From contig NZ_JAHRED010000003.1 in the NCBI RefSeq assembly GCF_019084045.1, positions 186,001-250,000 on the forward strand: DNA of 64,000 nt. Reading direction: 5' to 3'. Position numbers and translations under genes: made by a program. Positions 41,805 to 49,533 of the stretch are shown here, piece by piece (position 1 is the first letter of the stretch; each line of letters starts with the position of its first letter). The DNA is from Paeniglutamicibacter quisquiliarum (GTDB taxonomy: Bacteria; Actinomycetota; Actinomycetes; Actinomycetales; Micrococcaceae). The notes beneath the pieces were generated by a model. That model worked only from the letters and a program-made list of their open reading frames with translations, had not been told where the DNA came from and did not search any database.

Positions 41805-42389
41805 CTACGACTTCTTGGGCGGAAGCTGGGCGAGCACCGATGCGCGGGTCGGTTCGTTGCCGGTCTTGTTCCACGGCATCTTGGCCAGGGCCTTGCCCAT
41901 GGCGCAGGTGTTGGTTGCCGCGGAGAAGGTCAAGCCCGCCCCGATGACCCCGGCGACGGTGCGGATCTGCGGGGAGAGGAACCTGCCCCCGGCCAGCCCG
42001 GCGATCACCAGGGAACCGGCGGCCATGCGCACCTGGCGTTCCAGGTCCCAGCGTTTGGAACCTTCCACGGTCCGGCCGCCGGCCTGTTTGTAGGCCGGGA
42101 CGCCGCCGGCCAAGACATGGGCGTTGCCGAATCCGACTGACGCGAGGTTGGTCTTGGCTTCGGTGGCGCGCACGCCGGATTGGCAGACCAGAACCACCTT
42201 GGTGTCAAGCCTCGAAGCGAGTTCCTCGGTGTGTTCGGCCAACAACGGGAGGGGGACGTTGTATGAGCCCAGGATGTGCAGGGATTCGAATTCGGCGGCG
42301 GAGCGCACGTCGAGCACCACGACGTCGGAGCCGGCGGAAATCCAGTCCTTGAGTTCTTCGGGGCTGGTGGTCTGGGGAACGGGGTTCAT
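41805..42389 (-). CDS. Rhodanese fused to DUF2892-like membrane segment
   Basis: A 194-aa protein. Residues 1-105 are a rhodanese with active loop CQSGVRA (VLVCQSGVRATEA); residues about 118-170 hold a hydrophobic part (MAAGSLVIAGLAGGRFLSP, then TVAGVIGAGLTFSAAT) of the DUF2892 type that would anchor the enzyme at the inner face of the membrane. ATG 42389 lies about 10 nt after AAAGGG. Second gene of the operon, 114 bp after the dioxygenase fusion. Confidence 0.9.
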   Translation of the reverse strand: MNPVPQTTSPEELKDWISAGSDVVVLDVRSAAEFESLHILGSYNVPLPLLAEHTEELASRLDTKVVLVCQSGVRATEAKTNLASVGFGNAHVLAGGVPAYKQAGGRTVEGSKRWDLERQVRMAAGSLVIAGLAGGRFLSPQIRTVAGVIGAGLTFSAATNTCAMGKALAKMPWNKTGNEPTRASVLAQLPPKKS

Positions 42390-42503
42390 GGCTTGTGGGC
42401 CCTTTCTGCCGGGCATGGCGCCCGGCCGGTCCCGCATCCGGAAAGGAAAATGAGGGACCGGAAATACGTAGGATCTATGGTTGAGGGAGGGGCGGGCGAG
42501 GAC

Positions 42504-43901
42504 TTAGGCGTTTTGCATTTGCTTCCAGTCGGCCCAGCCGGCGTAGCTGCCCTCGAGCTCGACTACGTCGAACCCGGCACGGCGCAGCGTGGAGGCTGCC
42601 ACGGAGTTGCGGACCCCGGACTGGCAGTAGCTCACGATCGCGCCGGCGGACGGAAGGTTCTCGGTGTTCCAGAGCACCCGTCCGGCGTTGAGCTGTTCGG
42701 AACCCGGCACGTGCCCGGCGGCGTGCTCGGTCTTGTTGCGCACATCCAGCAGCAGGGCGGCATCGAACCCCGCCAGCTCGGCCGGGGAGACCGTGCGAGG
42801 CACGTAGACCGGCAGGCCGTCCAGGGACGTGATGTATCCGGCGACCTTGTCGATGCCCACCCGGATGAGATGGTCCCACATCTCGGTGGCGCTTTCGCTG
42901 TTCGGGGCCAGCAGCACCAGCGGGCGCTGGTCGGTTTCCGGGTCCACGGCCCAGGCGCCGTAGCTGGCGGCCTTGGTGCCGGCCGGGATGTTCAGTGCCC
43001 CTGCGGCGGTGCCCTCGTGGACCAGGGTGTGGTGGCGGGTGTCGACCACGCCGATTTCGTCGCCGGCCAGGGCGGCGGCGACGTCCTCGGTGGCCAGCTC
43101 GGCCAGCGGTGCGCGGTCGCCTAGGACGGCCGGACCCTGGCGGTTTTCGCGTTTCATGCGGCCGAAGTAGGCATGGGCGTCGGGCTGCCCGTCAAGTAGG
43201 GCCTCGACGAAGCCGGCCTCGTCGTTTGCCTCCAGGTAGGGGCCCCACCACGCGAAGTTGCGTTCGTAGCCGACAGTGGAGGAAGGGATCGCGCCCAGCG
43301 CCTTGCCGCAGGCGCTGCCGGCGCCGTGGCCCGGGTAGACCTGTACGTAGTCGGGCAGGGTCAGGAACTTGTTCTTCAGGGAGCTGAACAGGTCGTGGGC
43401 CCCGGCGAAGCGGGTGTCGGTCCCGCCGGCGGCCTCGTCGAGCAGGTCCGGGCGGCCCAGGTCGCCGGAGAAGACGAAGTCGCCCGAGAGCAGGAAGCCA
43501 GGTTTGTCGCTGAAGGCGCCGTCGGTAACCAGGAAAGAAAGGTGCTCGGGGGTGTGCCCGGGGGTGTGCAGTGCGGTGATGGTGATGTTGCCTAGCGTGA
43601 TGGTGGACTGGTCGAGGAGGCGTTCTGCCTCGAACTCGTACTGCCAGTCCGTCCCGCCCTCGCCCGAGACGAAGAGCTTCGCGCCGGTTGCCGCGGCCAG
43701 TTCCCGGGTGCCCGAAAGGTAGTCCGCGTGGATGTGGGTCTCGGTGACGGCAACAATCTTCATGCCGTTTCTTGCGGCGAGGTCCTGGTAGACCTGGATG
43801 TCGCGGCGGGCGTCCACCACGAGGGCTTCACCCTTGGCCTGGCAGCCGATGAGATAGCTGGCTTGTGCGAGGTCTTCGTCATAGATGCGTTCCAGAAGCA
43901 T
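42504..43901 (-). CDS. Persulfide dioxygenase-rhodanese fusion (CstB-like)
   Basis: A 465-aa enzyme. Residues 1-230 are an ETHE1-like metallo-beta-lactamase domain with the iron/zinc ligands THIHAD (55-60), HTPGHTPEH and SGDFVFSGDLGRPDL. Two rhodanese domains follow: the first (about 265-355) lacks the Cys, with APNSE in the loop position; the second (about 370-460) has CQSGVRNS. Together they oxidise glutathione- or thiol-bound persulfide to sulfite or thiosulfate. AAGGAG precedes ATG 43901. First gene of the operon, with two CstR-type operators upstream. Confidence 0.93.
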   Translation of the reverse strand: MLLERIYDEDLAQASYLIGCQAKGEALVVDARRDIQVYQDLAARNGMKIVAVTETHIHADYLSGTRELAAATGAKLFVSGEGGTDWQYEFEAERLLDQSTITLGNITITALHTPGHTPEHLSFLVTDGAFSDKPGFLLSGDFVFSGDLGRPDLLDEAAGGTDTRFAGAHDLFSSLKNKFLTLPDYVQVYPGHGAGSACGKALGAIPSSTVGYERNFAWWGPYLEANDEAGFVEALLDGQPDAHAYFGRMKRENRQGPAVLGDRAPLAELATEDVAAALAGDEIGVVDTRHHTLVHEGTAAGALNIPAGTKAASYGAWAVDPETDQRPLVLLAPNSESATEMWDHLIRVGIDKVAGYITSLDGLPVYVPRTVSPAELAGFDAALLLDVRNKTEHAAGHVPGSEQLNAGRVLWNTENLPSAGAIVSYCQSGVRNSVAASTLRRAGFDVVELEGSYAGWADWKQMQNA

Positions 43902-43944
43902 TGGTTCTCCTTGTTGTCGGTCGTGGTTGGTTCACCTGCCCGTG

Positions 43945-43960
43945 ATACCCCTAGGGGTAT
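43945..43960. promoter_or_regulatory. CstR/CsoR-type operator 1
   Basis: The perfect 16-bp palindrome atacccctaggggtat lies downstream of the predicted start of the leftward cst operon, 36 bp from an identical copy. The TACCCC...GGGGTA form is the classic CsoR-family operator. Confidence 0.8.
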
Positions 43961-43974
43961 ACGATTCATTTCAA

Positions 43975-44003
43975 ACAATAATACCCCTAGGGGTATGCGT
44001 CAA
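43975..44003 (-). promoter_or_regulatory. Promoter of the cst operon
   Basis: On the minus strand, -35 TTGACG (43998-44003) and -10 TATTGT (43975-43980) are 17 bp apart. The spacer is one base plus operator 2, so a bound repressor would directly block RNA polymerase. The start point should lie near 43968. Confidence 0.7.
43981..43996. promoter_or_regulatory. CstR/CsoR-type operator 2
   Basis: A perfect atacccctaggggtat palindrome identical to operator 1, filling the spacer between the -35 and -10 boxes of the leftward operon promoter. Confidence 0.85.
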
Positions 44004-44040
44004 GTCATCCATCGTCCGGACCCTGGGATCGCTTGCCCAG

Positions 44041-44084
44041 CAAAAAGCGGCGCTCGGCGCCATTCTCGCTGGCGCCGAGCGCCG
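44041..44084 (-). terminator. Intrinsic terminator of the zinc-ribbon gene
   Basis: A perfect 15-bp stem (gcggcgctcggcgcc at 44046-44060 with 44070-44084) and 9-nt loop are followed on the minus strand by TTTTT (44045-44041). This is a textbook factor-independent terminator for a leftward gene, 22 bp after the stop of the 58-aa protein. Confidence 0.9.
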
Positions 44085-44106
44085 CGCGGCATGGTGCGGC
44101 CGGGGC

Positions 44107-44283
44107 CTATCGGCCAAAGAGGCGCGCGAGGAACCCGCCTTCCTTGCTGGAGACTTTCGGAGCACTTGGATCGCAGGAGCAGCGCTCATTGCGCGGCACA
44201 TGTGCCATGACCTGCTTGACGTGCTGGCCGCATCCGGCCCAGGTGGTTTTCTGGCACTTGTGGCATTTGGTCGCTCGACACAT
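44107..44283 (-). CDS. Small zinc-ribbon-like protein (58 aa)
   Basis: A 58-residue protein with six cysteines: C2, C7 and C10 (CHKC), C18 (GCGQH), and C35/C37 (CSC), plus His21, enough for one or two zinc sites. The C-terminus is a short basic helix (FLARLFGR). The ATG at 44283 follows GAAGGAA by 8 nt and a textbook terminator follows the stop. It lies between the cst operon and cstR, with a CstR-type operator 70 bp upstream of its start, so it probably belongs to the sulfur-stress regulon. Function unknown. Confidence 0.8.
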   Translation of the reverse strand: MCRATKCHKCQKTTWAGCGQHVKQVMAHVPRNERCSCDPSAPKVSSKEGGFLARLFGR

Positions 44284-44352
44284 GGGGTGGTTCCTTCGGC
44301 TTGGGGTTGTAGGTGGAGGCTCGTCCGCCCCCTCGGTGGTTGTTCGGGGTGC

Positions 44353-44368
44353 ATACCCTTGGGGGTAT
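44353..44368. promoter_or_regulatory. CstR/CsoR-type operator 3
   Basis: atacccttgggggtat has the same ataccc/gggtat half-sites as the upstream pair, with a different centre. It lies between the divergent zinc-ribbon gene and cstR and may control the zinc-ribbon gene. Confidence 0.7.
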
Positions 44369-44397
44369 TTAGATTCCGCTGTCGATGTTACCCCAGG

Positions 44398-44413
44398 AAA
44401 CCCCCGGGGGTAT
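44398..44413. promoter_or_regulatory. CstR/CsoR-type operator 4
   Basis: aaacccccgggggtat matches the operator consensus with one change in the left half-site. It touches the -10 box of the cstR promoter, so it should mediate autorepression. Confidence 0.7.
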
Positions 44414-44418
44414 ATAAT
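44413..44418 (+). promoter_or_regulatory. cstR: -10 box of cstR
   Basis: A perfect TATAAT overlapping the edge of operator 4. Transcription would start near 44425, leaving a 5' leader of about 25 nt before the ATG at 44450. No good -35 is seen at normal spacing. Confidence 0.65.
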
Positions 44419-44449
44419 TGAGTAAATGACTACCCGGGAGGTACCCATC

Positions 44450-44707
44450 ATGGATCTTGAAGTGGACACTATGAAGCCCGTCATCAACAGGCTCAAGCGC
44501 GCCCAAGGCCAGCTGAACGCGGTGATCCGCATGCTGGAGGAAGGCAGTGACTGCCGTGCAGTTGTCACCCAGCTTTCCGCGGCGTCAAAGGCCATCGATC
44601 GCGCCGGGTTTGCCATCATCGCCACCGGACTGGAGCAGTGCCTCAAGAGCGAGGACCCCTCGGCAGACCGTGCCGACATGGAAAAGCTGTTCCTCTCCCT
44701 GGCCTAG
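44450..44707 (+). CDS. cstR: CstR-type persulfide-sensing repressor (CsoR family)
   Basis: An 85-aa four-helix repressor. C35 (SDCRAVVTQL) and C64 (LEQCLKS) are the reactive pair of the family; the copper-binding His four residues before the second Cys of CsoR is Gly here, so it is a CstR-like persulfide sensor rather than a copper sensor. ATG 44450 follows GGGAGGT by 7 nt; an in-frame ATG at 44426 lies almost at the start of the message and is less likely. Operators of its type stand upstream of itself and of the persulfide-oxidising operon, which fits local autoregulation. Confidence 0.87.
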   Translation: MDLEVDTMKPVINRLKRAQGQLNAVIRMLEEGSDCRAVVTQLSAASKAIDRAGFAIIATGLEQCLKSEDPSADRADMEKLFLSLA

Positions 44708-45487
44708 CCCCGTCTATCCAGCGGCCACTCTCCGTGGGTAGTATCCCGCGGGAATCTGGCCGCCCTGTATCACTCATGCACGAACGGAACAGTGTGGCGG
44801 TTTCGTAACCACCAAGGAATCACTATCTGCCGCCAAGCGGGCCCTAGCGATCAGAACCGCTCTCCATCTCCCAGCTACCGTGCACTGAGTGCAAGCATTC
44901 CCTGAGATTGCTTTATCAATTGACCCATAAACCGCCAAGCTGAGGATATCGACACGGTGGATCGGAGCAGGAATCGTCCCGAGGCTGTACTCCGACAAAT
45001 CTTGCTGCCAACCGGCGGCCCGCTAGATTGGCAGCAGGCGGTTTCAGTCTCGATCATTGCAGGAACCGGACCGTGAAGTTCCTCAGCCTGCGTCTGATTT
45101 CTTCAGTCCGGCGGAGCGGACCAAACCCAGCCGCGAATCCTGGGCGTGTCCTCCAAATGTCAGCGATGGGAGTACCGTCCATGACTAACATGGCTCGGTA
45201 GTGCTCCGCCAATTCGACGGAACCCTGCCCCCTCGTCGGCGAGATTTCCGAATGCGATATGCGTTCGGGGGTTTGATCCGTTGCCCGGTGCGTTTTTCTG
45301 TTCGTCGCTTCAACTGACGATGGCCTATCTCATCTTGGTTGAAGTCACCAAGGGTTGGTTCTTGTCCAGATCGGAGCGCAGGGCACCAGCAAGCTGCAAA
45401 CACGGACACCCCACCGTTTGGATCGGCTGCTATCTCGGTTCGGCGTTGCAGGTTCCCCGGGCCGGGGAAGGGGGGACCTTGGGCAGC
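44708..45487. other. Region without a recognisable gene
   Basis: 780 bp between the convergent cstR and ackA genes. GC is visibly lower than in its surroundings. A leftward frame open from 45329 to 45054 (91 codons, no ATG until late) encodes a protein-like end (LVMDGTPIADIWRTRPGF) but has no proper start, so it could be a gene remnant. Frames at 44774-44998 and 45281-45505 look like chance. No terminator of full strength was seen. Confidence 0.45.
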
Positions 45488-46672
45488 CTAGGCAATCGGC
45501 AATAGCGCGGCGGTGGCAGCAACAATGACACGTGCTTCATCGGTGGGAATGACGAGAACAGGAATCGATGAACCTGCAGAACTAATCAACCGGGGCCCCG
45601 TTGCGCCGCTCTGGTTGGCGGAATCGTCCAGTTTGATTCCCAGCGGGGCCAGCTTGCCGAGAACCAACGAACGGAAGGAACTGGAGTTTTCACCGATGCC
45701 GCCGGTAAAGACCAGCACGTCGGCGCCGCCGACGGCCACATGGTACCCGCCGATGTACTTCGCAAGCCGGTAGGCGGCGATCTCCAGGGCCAGGAGAGCC
45801 TTGGCTTGGCCCGCTTTGGCCGCCTTTTCGACCGAACGCATGTCGCTGGTACCGCACAAGGCCTGCAGCCCGGACTTCTGGTTGAGAAGTTTCTCGATCG
45901 CATCGGCATTGAGCCCCCGACGCTGGAGGAACAAGATCACGGAGGAATCGAGGTCCCCGCACCGGGTTCCCATGACCAGGCCGTCCACGGGAGTGAATCC
46001 CATGGAGGTATCGATGCTCCGGCCTCCGCGAACTGCGGTTATCGACGCGCCATTGCCCAGATGGGCGACGATGCCGTCGAGTTCTTCGGAAGGGATCCCG
46101 AGAAAGTTGGAGGCTTGGGCTGTTACAAATTCCAGGGATATTCCGTGAAACCCATAGCGTCGGATTCCGTGGTCCAGGTAAAGGTCGTCCGGTATGGCGA
46201 AGCGCCAGGCAGACTCAGGCAAGGTCCGGTGAAATGCAGTATCGAAGACGCCAACCTGAGGGATGCCTGGCCACATGGCGGCCGCCGCCCGGACGCCGGC
46301 GACGTCTTGGGGAGTGTGCAACGGCGCCAGATGTGCCAGCTTTCCCAGTTCCGTGATGACTTCTTCGGTAAGCACGGTGGGTTCCGTGAAGAGTCCTCCT
46401 CCATGGACTACGCGATGCCCGATGGCATCGATTGTCTGGCCAGCCAAGGCCGGAATTATCCGCTGGTTTACTTGGCGGAGTGTCCGGCTATGCACGCTTG
46501 GGTCTTCGAAACCGGCGAGATTTTCGAACTGTCCGGCAACCAGAACGGTGGACTGGTTCGCGGGGCTCCGTTCTTGCAGCCGATGCAGCTGGAACTTGAT
46601 CGACGACGAGCCTGTATTCAAAACCAATATGAGCAAGTGTCTGTCCTCCGATGACGACGACTCGCGAGCCAT
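45488..46672 (-). CDS. ackA: Acetate kinase
   Basis: A 394-aa ASKHA-family enzyme that makes acetyl phosphate from acetate and ATP, or ATP in the reverse direction. Visible are the phosphate loop LNTGSSSIKF, HRVVHGG, the catalytic GFHGIS region, GNGASI, GTRCGD and the C-terminal FTGGIGENS. ATG 46672 (MARESSSSED) is the closest upstream ATG, with no clear ribosome site. No phosphotransacetylase or phosphoketolase gene is adjacent, so acetyl phosphate must be supplied from a gene elsewhere. Confidence 0.93.
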   Translation of the reverse strand: MARESSSSEDRHLLILVLNTGSSSIKFQLHRLQERSPANQSTVLVAGQFENLAGFEDPSVHSRTLRQVNQRIIPALAGQTIDAIGHRVVHGGGLFTEPTVLTEEVITELGKLAHLAPLHTPQDVAGVRAAAAMWPGIPQVGVFDTAFHRTLPESAWRFAIPDDLYLDHGIRRYGFHGISLEFVTAQASNFLGIPSEELDGIVAHLGNGASITAVRGGRSIDTSMGFTPVDGLVMGTRCGDLDSSVILFLQRRGLNADAIEKLLNQKSGLQALCGTSDMRSVEKAAKAGQAKALLALEIAAYRLAKYIGGYHVAVGGADVLVFTGGIGENSSSFRSLVLGKLAPLGIKLDDSANQSGATGPRLISSAGSSIPVLVIPTDEARVIVAATAALLPIA

Positions 46673-46981
46673 GGTGGTGATCGCTGGAGTGGCCCGATCG
46701 CCACATTCAGATTTTCGTCGATACACAGATCATGGCACTGAACGGATTCGGCCGCCAGAAGCGCTCCGGATGCCGATCGAATTCGTTGTGTTCCGGTGCG
46801 AAGGTATTGCGGTGCATCATGTGACCTTTCGTTGAGGCCGGTTTTCTCCTGCACCGAGGCCAAAGCCGCTGGATGCGCGGCGTGCCCCCATGGCTTGCGG
46901 GTTCTGCCTCATTCGACCCGCCGGAATCACAAGCATGCGCCCCTCCGATCGTCCACACCGGCCGACGCGGGGAAATACCTC
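46673..46981. other. Intergenic region between ackA and phnE
   Basis: 309 bp upstream of ackA and downstream of phnE. It holds a 37-codon leftward frame (46820-46707, ribosome site AAAGG) whose product shows no motif; it may be a chance frame or a leader. The ackA promoter should lie here; no clear boxes were identified. Confidence 0.4.
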
Positions 46982-47800
46982 CTAGACCTCGAGCCTGCGC
47001 CGGATGAACGAGGAGAGCTGGTCGACAAGGATGATCAGCACCAGGACCACCACGATCTGGGTGGCCATCGCGTCGAAGCGGAACGACTTGATGGACTGGT
47101 TGATCAGCAAACCGATGCCGCCGGCGCCGACCAGGCCCAGGACCAGCGAGGAGCGCACGTTCACGTCGAAGCGGTAGAGCAGCAGGCCCACGAACTGGCC
47201 CAGGGCCATGGGCAGTGCTGCATGGGTGACCTGCTGGAGGCGCGAGGCCCCCGCGGTGGCCAACGCCTGCTGGGGGCCGGCATCGGTTTCCTCCATCGAC
47301 TCCGCCCACAACTTTCCCATGACCCCGGTGTTGTGGCAGATCAACGCGAGCACTCCGGCAAAGGGGCCAAGCCCCACGGCGGTGACGAAGATCAGTGCGA
47401 AGACGATGTCGGGCACCGCCCTGAAGAAGGAAAGGATGGCGCGGGAGAGCTGGTACACGACCCGGTGCGGGGTGGTGGTTCGCGAGGCAAACACCGCCAG
47501 CAACAATGCGGTCGGGATGGACAGGGTGGTGCCCAGCAGCCCGATCCACAGCGTCACGGTGGTCGCCTTCAGCGCCGGGGCCAGGACCGATTCCCAGTCA
47601 AGGTCCGGCGGGAACGCGTCGGCCAGGAAGGAGGCCATGCCCTCGGCGCCGGTGACAAGTGCCGACACCTCGAAGTCGGTGCCGCGCAGCGCGAAGACGT
47701 GCAGCACGATGAAGACAGCGATGGCCGCGAGGATCGAGGCGATCCGCCACCCGGCGCGGGGAACCGGGGGAACCGAGAGGGTGGGGACGGGCGTGCTCAT
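46982..47800 (-). CDS. phnE: Phosphonate ABC transporter permease PhnE
   Basis: A 272-aa inner-membrane permease with about six helices and the PhnE pattern: SRAILSFFRAVPDIVFALIF (the permease EAA-type region starts just after), LHALPMALG-like ALPMALGQFVG and GLVGAGGIGLLI. Its ATG overlaps the phnC stop (ATGA, 47797-47800). Together with PhnC and PhnD it forms a complete importer for phosphonates or phosphate esters. Last gene of the leftward operon. Confidence 0.9.
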   Translation of the reverse strand: MSTPVPTLSVPPVPRAGWRIASILAAIAVFIVLHVFALRGTDFEVSALVTGAEGMASFLADAFPPDLDWESVLAPALKATTVTLWIGLLGTTLSIPTALLLAVFASRTTTPHRVVYQLSRAILSFFRAVPDIVFALIFVTAVGLGPFAGVLALICHNTGVMGKLWAESMEETDAGPQQALATAGASRLQQVTHAALPMALGQFVGLLLYRFDVNVRSSLVLGLVGAGGIGLLINQSIKSFRFDAMATQIVVVLVLIILVDQLSSFIRRRLEV

Positions 47801-48606
47801 GCGGCTGCTCGATTCGGGGTGTAGAGGCGGGCCTGCATGGAGGCATCGAGCCCGGAGATGTCCCCGGAGTATTCGATGCGGCCATCCACCAGCCCGATGA
47901 CGGTGTCCGCGTGGCGCAGCGCCAGGTCCGGCTGGTGCAGGACGGCGGCCACCGCCAGGTTTTCCGCGTGGGCGAGTTCGGCCAGCAGGGCCATGACTTC
48001 CTCGGCCGCGCGCGGGTCGAGCGCGGAGACCGGCTCGTCGGCCAGCAGCACGCTGGCGCGCTGGCACAGGGCGCGGGCAACCGCCACGCGTTGTGCCTGT
48101 CCTCCGGAAAGCCTGCCTGCCTTTTCGTGGGCGCGGTCGGCCATGCCGACGCGGGCCAAGGCCGCCATTGCTTCCTCCTTCAGCTCGCGGGAGAAGAACA
48201 TCGGGCTCACGGAGGCCGGGCCGCGCAGCCGGCCCAGGGCGCCGGCGCACACGTTTTCCAGTGCCGTGCGCCGCGGGACCAGATGGATCTTCTGGAACAC
48301 CATGGCCACGCCGGAGCGAGCCCTGACCAGTTCCGTGCCGCGCAGCGTGGAGAGATCGGTGCCCTCCAGCGTGATGGATCCGGACTCGGGGGTCTCCAGG
48401 CCCATGACGCACTTGAGCGTGGTGGACTTGCCCGAACCATTGGCGCCCAGGAACGCCACCACGGAGCCGCGGGAGAGGGTAAAGTCGACCCCGTCCAGGA
48501 CGGTGCGCCCGCCAAATGACTTGGTCAGGTTCCGCACCTGCATGATTTCCCCGCCGGCCGGCGGGGCCGGATGCGGTGCACGATCCGGCAGCCGTAGCGT
48601 CGTCAT
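47797..48606 (-). CDS. phnC: Phosphonate ABC transporter ATP-binding protein PhnC
   Basis: A 269-aa ATPase. Walker A is GANGSGKST, Q-loop FQKIHLVPRRTA, signature LSGGQAQR, Walker B VLLADEP and the H-loop AVLHQPD, where the switch His is in place. The loop after the Q residue (LVPRRTALENV) is typical of PhnC. ATG 48606 shares one base with the phnD stop (TGATG), giving direct coupling. Confidence 0.92.
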   Translation of the reverse strand: MTTLRLPDRAPHPAPPAGGEIMQVRNLTKSFGGRTVLDGVDFTLSRGSVVAFLGANGSGKSTTLKCVMGLETPESGSITLEGTDLSTLRGTELVRARSGVAMVFQKIHLVPRRTALENVCAGALGRLRGPASVSPMFFSRELKEEAMAALARVGMADRAHEKAGRLSGGQAQRVAVARALCQRASVLLADEPVSALDPRAAEEVMALLAELAHAENLAVAAVLHQPDLALRHADTVIGLVDGRIEYSGDISGLDASMQARLYTPNRAAA

Positions 48607-49520
48607 CAGATGTCCTTTTCGGTCAGGCCCATGGTGTCGGCGAGGTCGAAGAGCGGGTTGTAGGTTTCCTTGGTGACGGGGATCAGGGGACCGGCGGGGG
48701 TGACGTCGAGGAACTTGCCCACGGCCTCGATATCCGCCGGGGCGAGGTTCAGCAGCGCGTCCTTCACCGCGGTCTTGAAGGCCGGGTCGGCGTCGGCGGA
48801 GACCGTGATGGGGTCGTTCGGAATGGCCTCGCTCTTCCAGACCTGGCGGAATCCGGCCGGATCGAAGTTGCCCGAATCGATGGCGCTGGCCAGGGTCTGC
48901 GAGTTGATCTGGGCCGCATCGACGGTGCCCTTGGTCAGGGCCAGCAAGGCCTCGGGGTGGCCGCCGGCATAGTTCATGTTCAGCTCGTCCTCGGCGATGC
49001 CGGCCTTTTTCAGGCCCAAGCGGGGCAGCACGTCCCCGCTGGTGGAGCCGACCGAGCCCAGGGCGAGGTCCTTGCCGCGCAGGTCGGCCAGGTCCTTGAT
49101 CGCCGAGTCCTTCGGAACCCAGATGCCGGCGGTGTAGGTGGAGAGCTTCCCGTCGGCGGTGCCGAAGGAGACCAGCGGCTCGGCGTTGGCCTTGGTGGAG
49201 GCGAAGACGTAGCCCATGGGGCCGAACTGGCCAATGTCGAGCTTGCCGTTGCGCATCGAAAGCACCTCGGCGGCGTAGTCCTCGACCACCTGGACCTCGA
49301 CCTTGCAGTCGAGCTTTTGGCCCAGCGAGGCCGCGAGCACCTGGTAGGCGGGTTCGAGCTTGGAGGGGTCCTCGAAGGGCTCGATGCCGAACTTCAGTTC
49401 CCCGTCGGGGCAGAAACCGTTGGTCTCGGCGTTGGCCGGGGCCTGCGCGGTGGAACATCCGGCGAGGGTGAAAGCGGCAACGGCCGCCAGGGACAGGGCG
49501 AGGGTGCGCGGGATTTTCAT
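48606..49520 (-). CDS. phnD: Phosphonate ABC transporter binding lipoprotein PhnD
   Basis: A 304-aa solute-binding lipoprotein. The lipobox LAGC ends at C22. The mature part shows the PhnD pattern: KFGIEPFEDPSKLEPAYQ, GPMGYVFAS, and GSVGSTSGDVLPRLGL, where the main-chain amides and serines hold the phosphonate group. It delivers ligand to PhnE and PhnC. It is 13 bp after the FAD oxidoreductase gene on the same strand. The ligand is probably an aminoalkylphosphonate, given the neighbouring enzymes. Confidence 0.92.
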   Translation of the reverse strand: MKIPRTLALSLAAVAAFTLAGCSTAQAPANAETNGFCPDGELKFGIEPFEDPSKLEPAYQVLAASLGQKLDCKVEVQVVEDYAAEVLSMRNGKLDIGQFGPMGYVFASTKANAEPLVSFGTADGKLSTYTAGIWVPKDSAIKDLADLRGKDLALGSVGSTSGDVLPRLGLKKAGIAEDELNMNYAGGHPEALLALTKGTVDAAQINSQTLASAIDSGNFDPAGFRQVWKSEAIPNDPITVSADADPAFKTAVKDALLNLAPADIEAVGKFLDVTPAGPLIPVTKETYNPLFDLADTMGLTEKDI

Positions 49521-49533
49521 GGGTGGAGGTTCC

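Noticed and set aside
44426-44449. Upstream ATG of cstR giving a leaderless 93-aa form
   Set aside because: The ATG at 44450 has a strong ribosome site at 7 nt and fits the normal family length, so it is preferred.
44450-44707. Copper-sensing CsoR
   Set aside because: The His ligand four residues before the second Cys is Gly, and all the neighbouring genes handle sulfur rather than copper.
46707-46820. A 37-codon leftward frame with an AAAGG site upstream of ackA
   Set aside because: The product has no motif and no terminator or partner; likely chance or a leader of no clear role.
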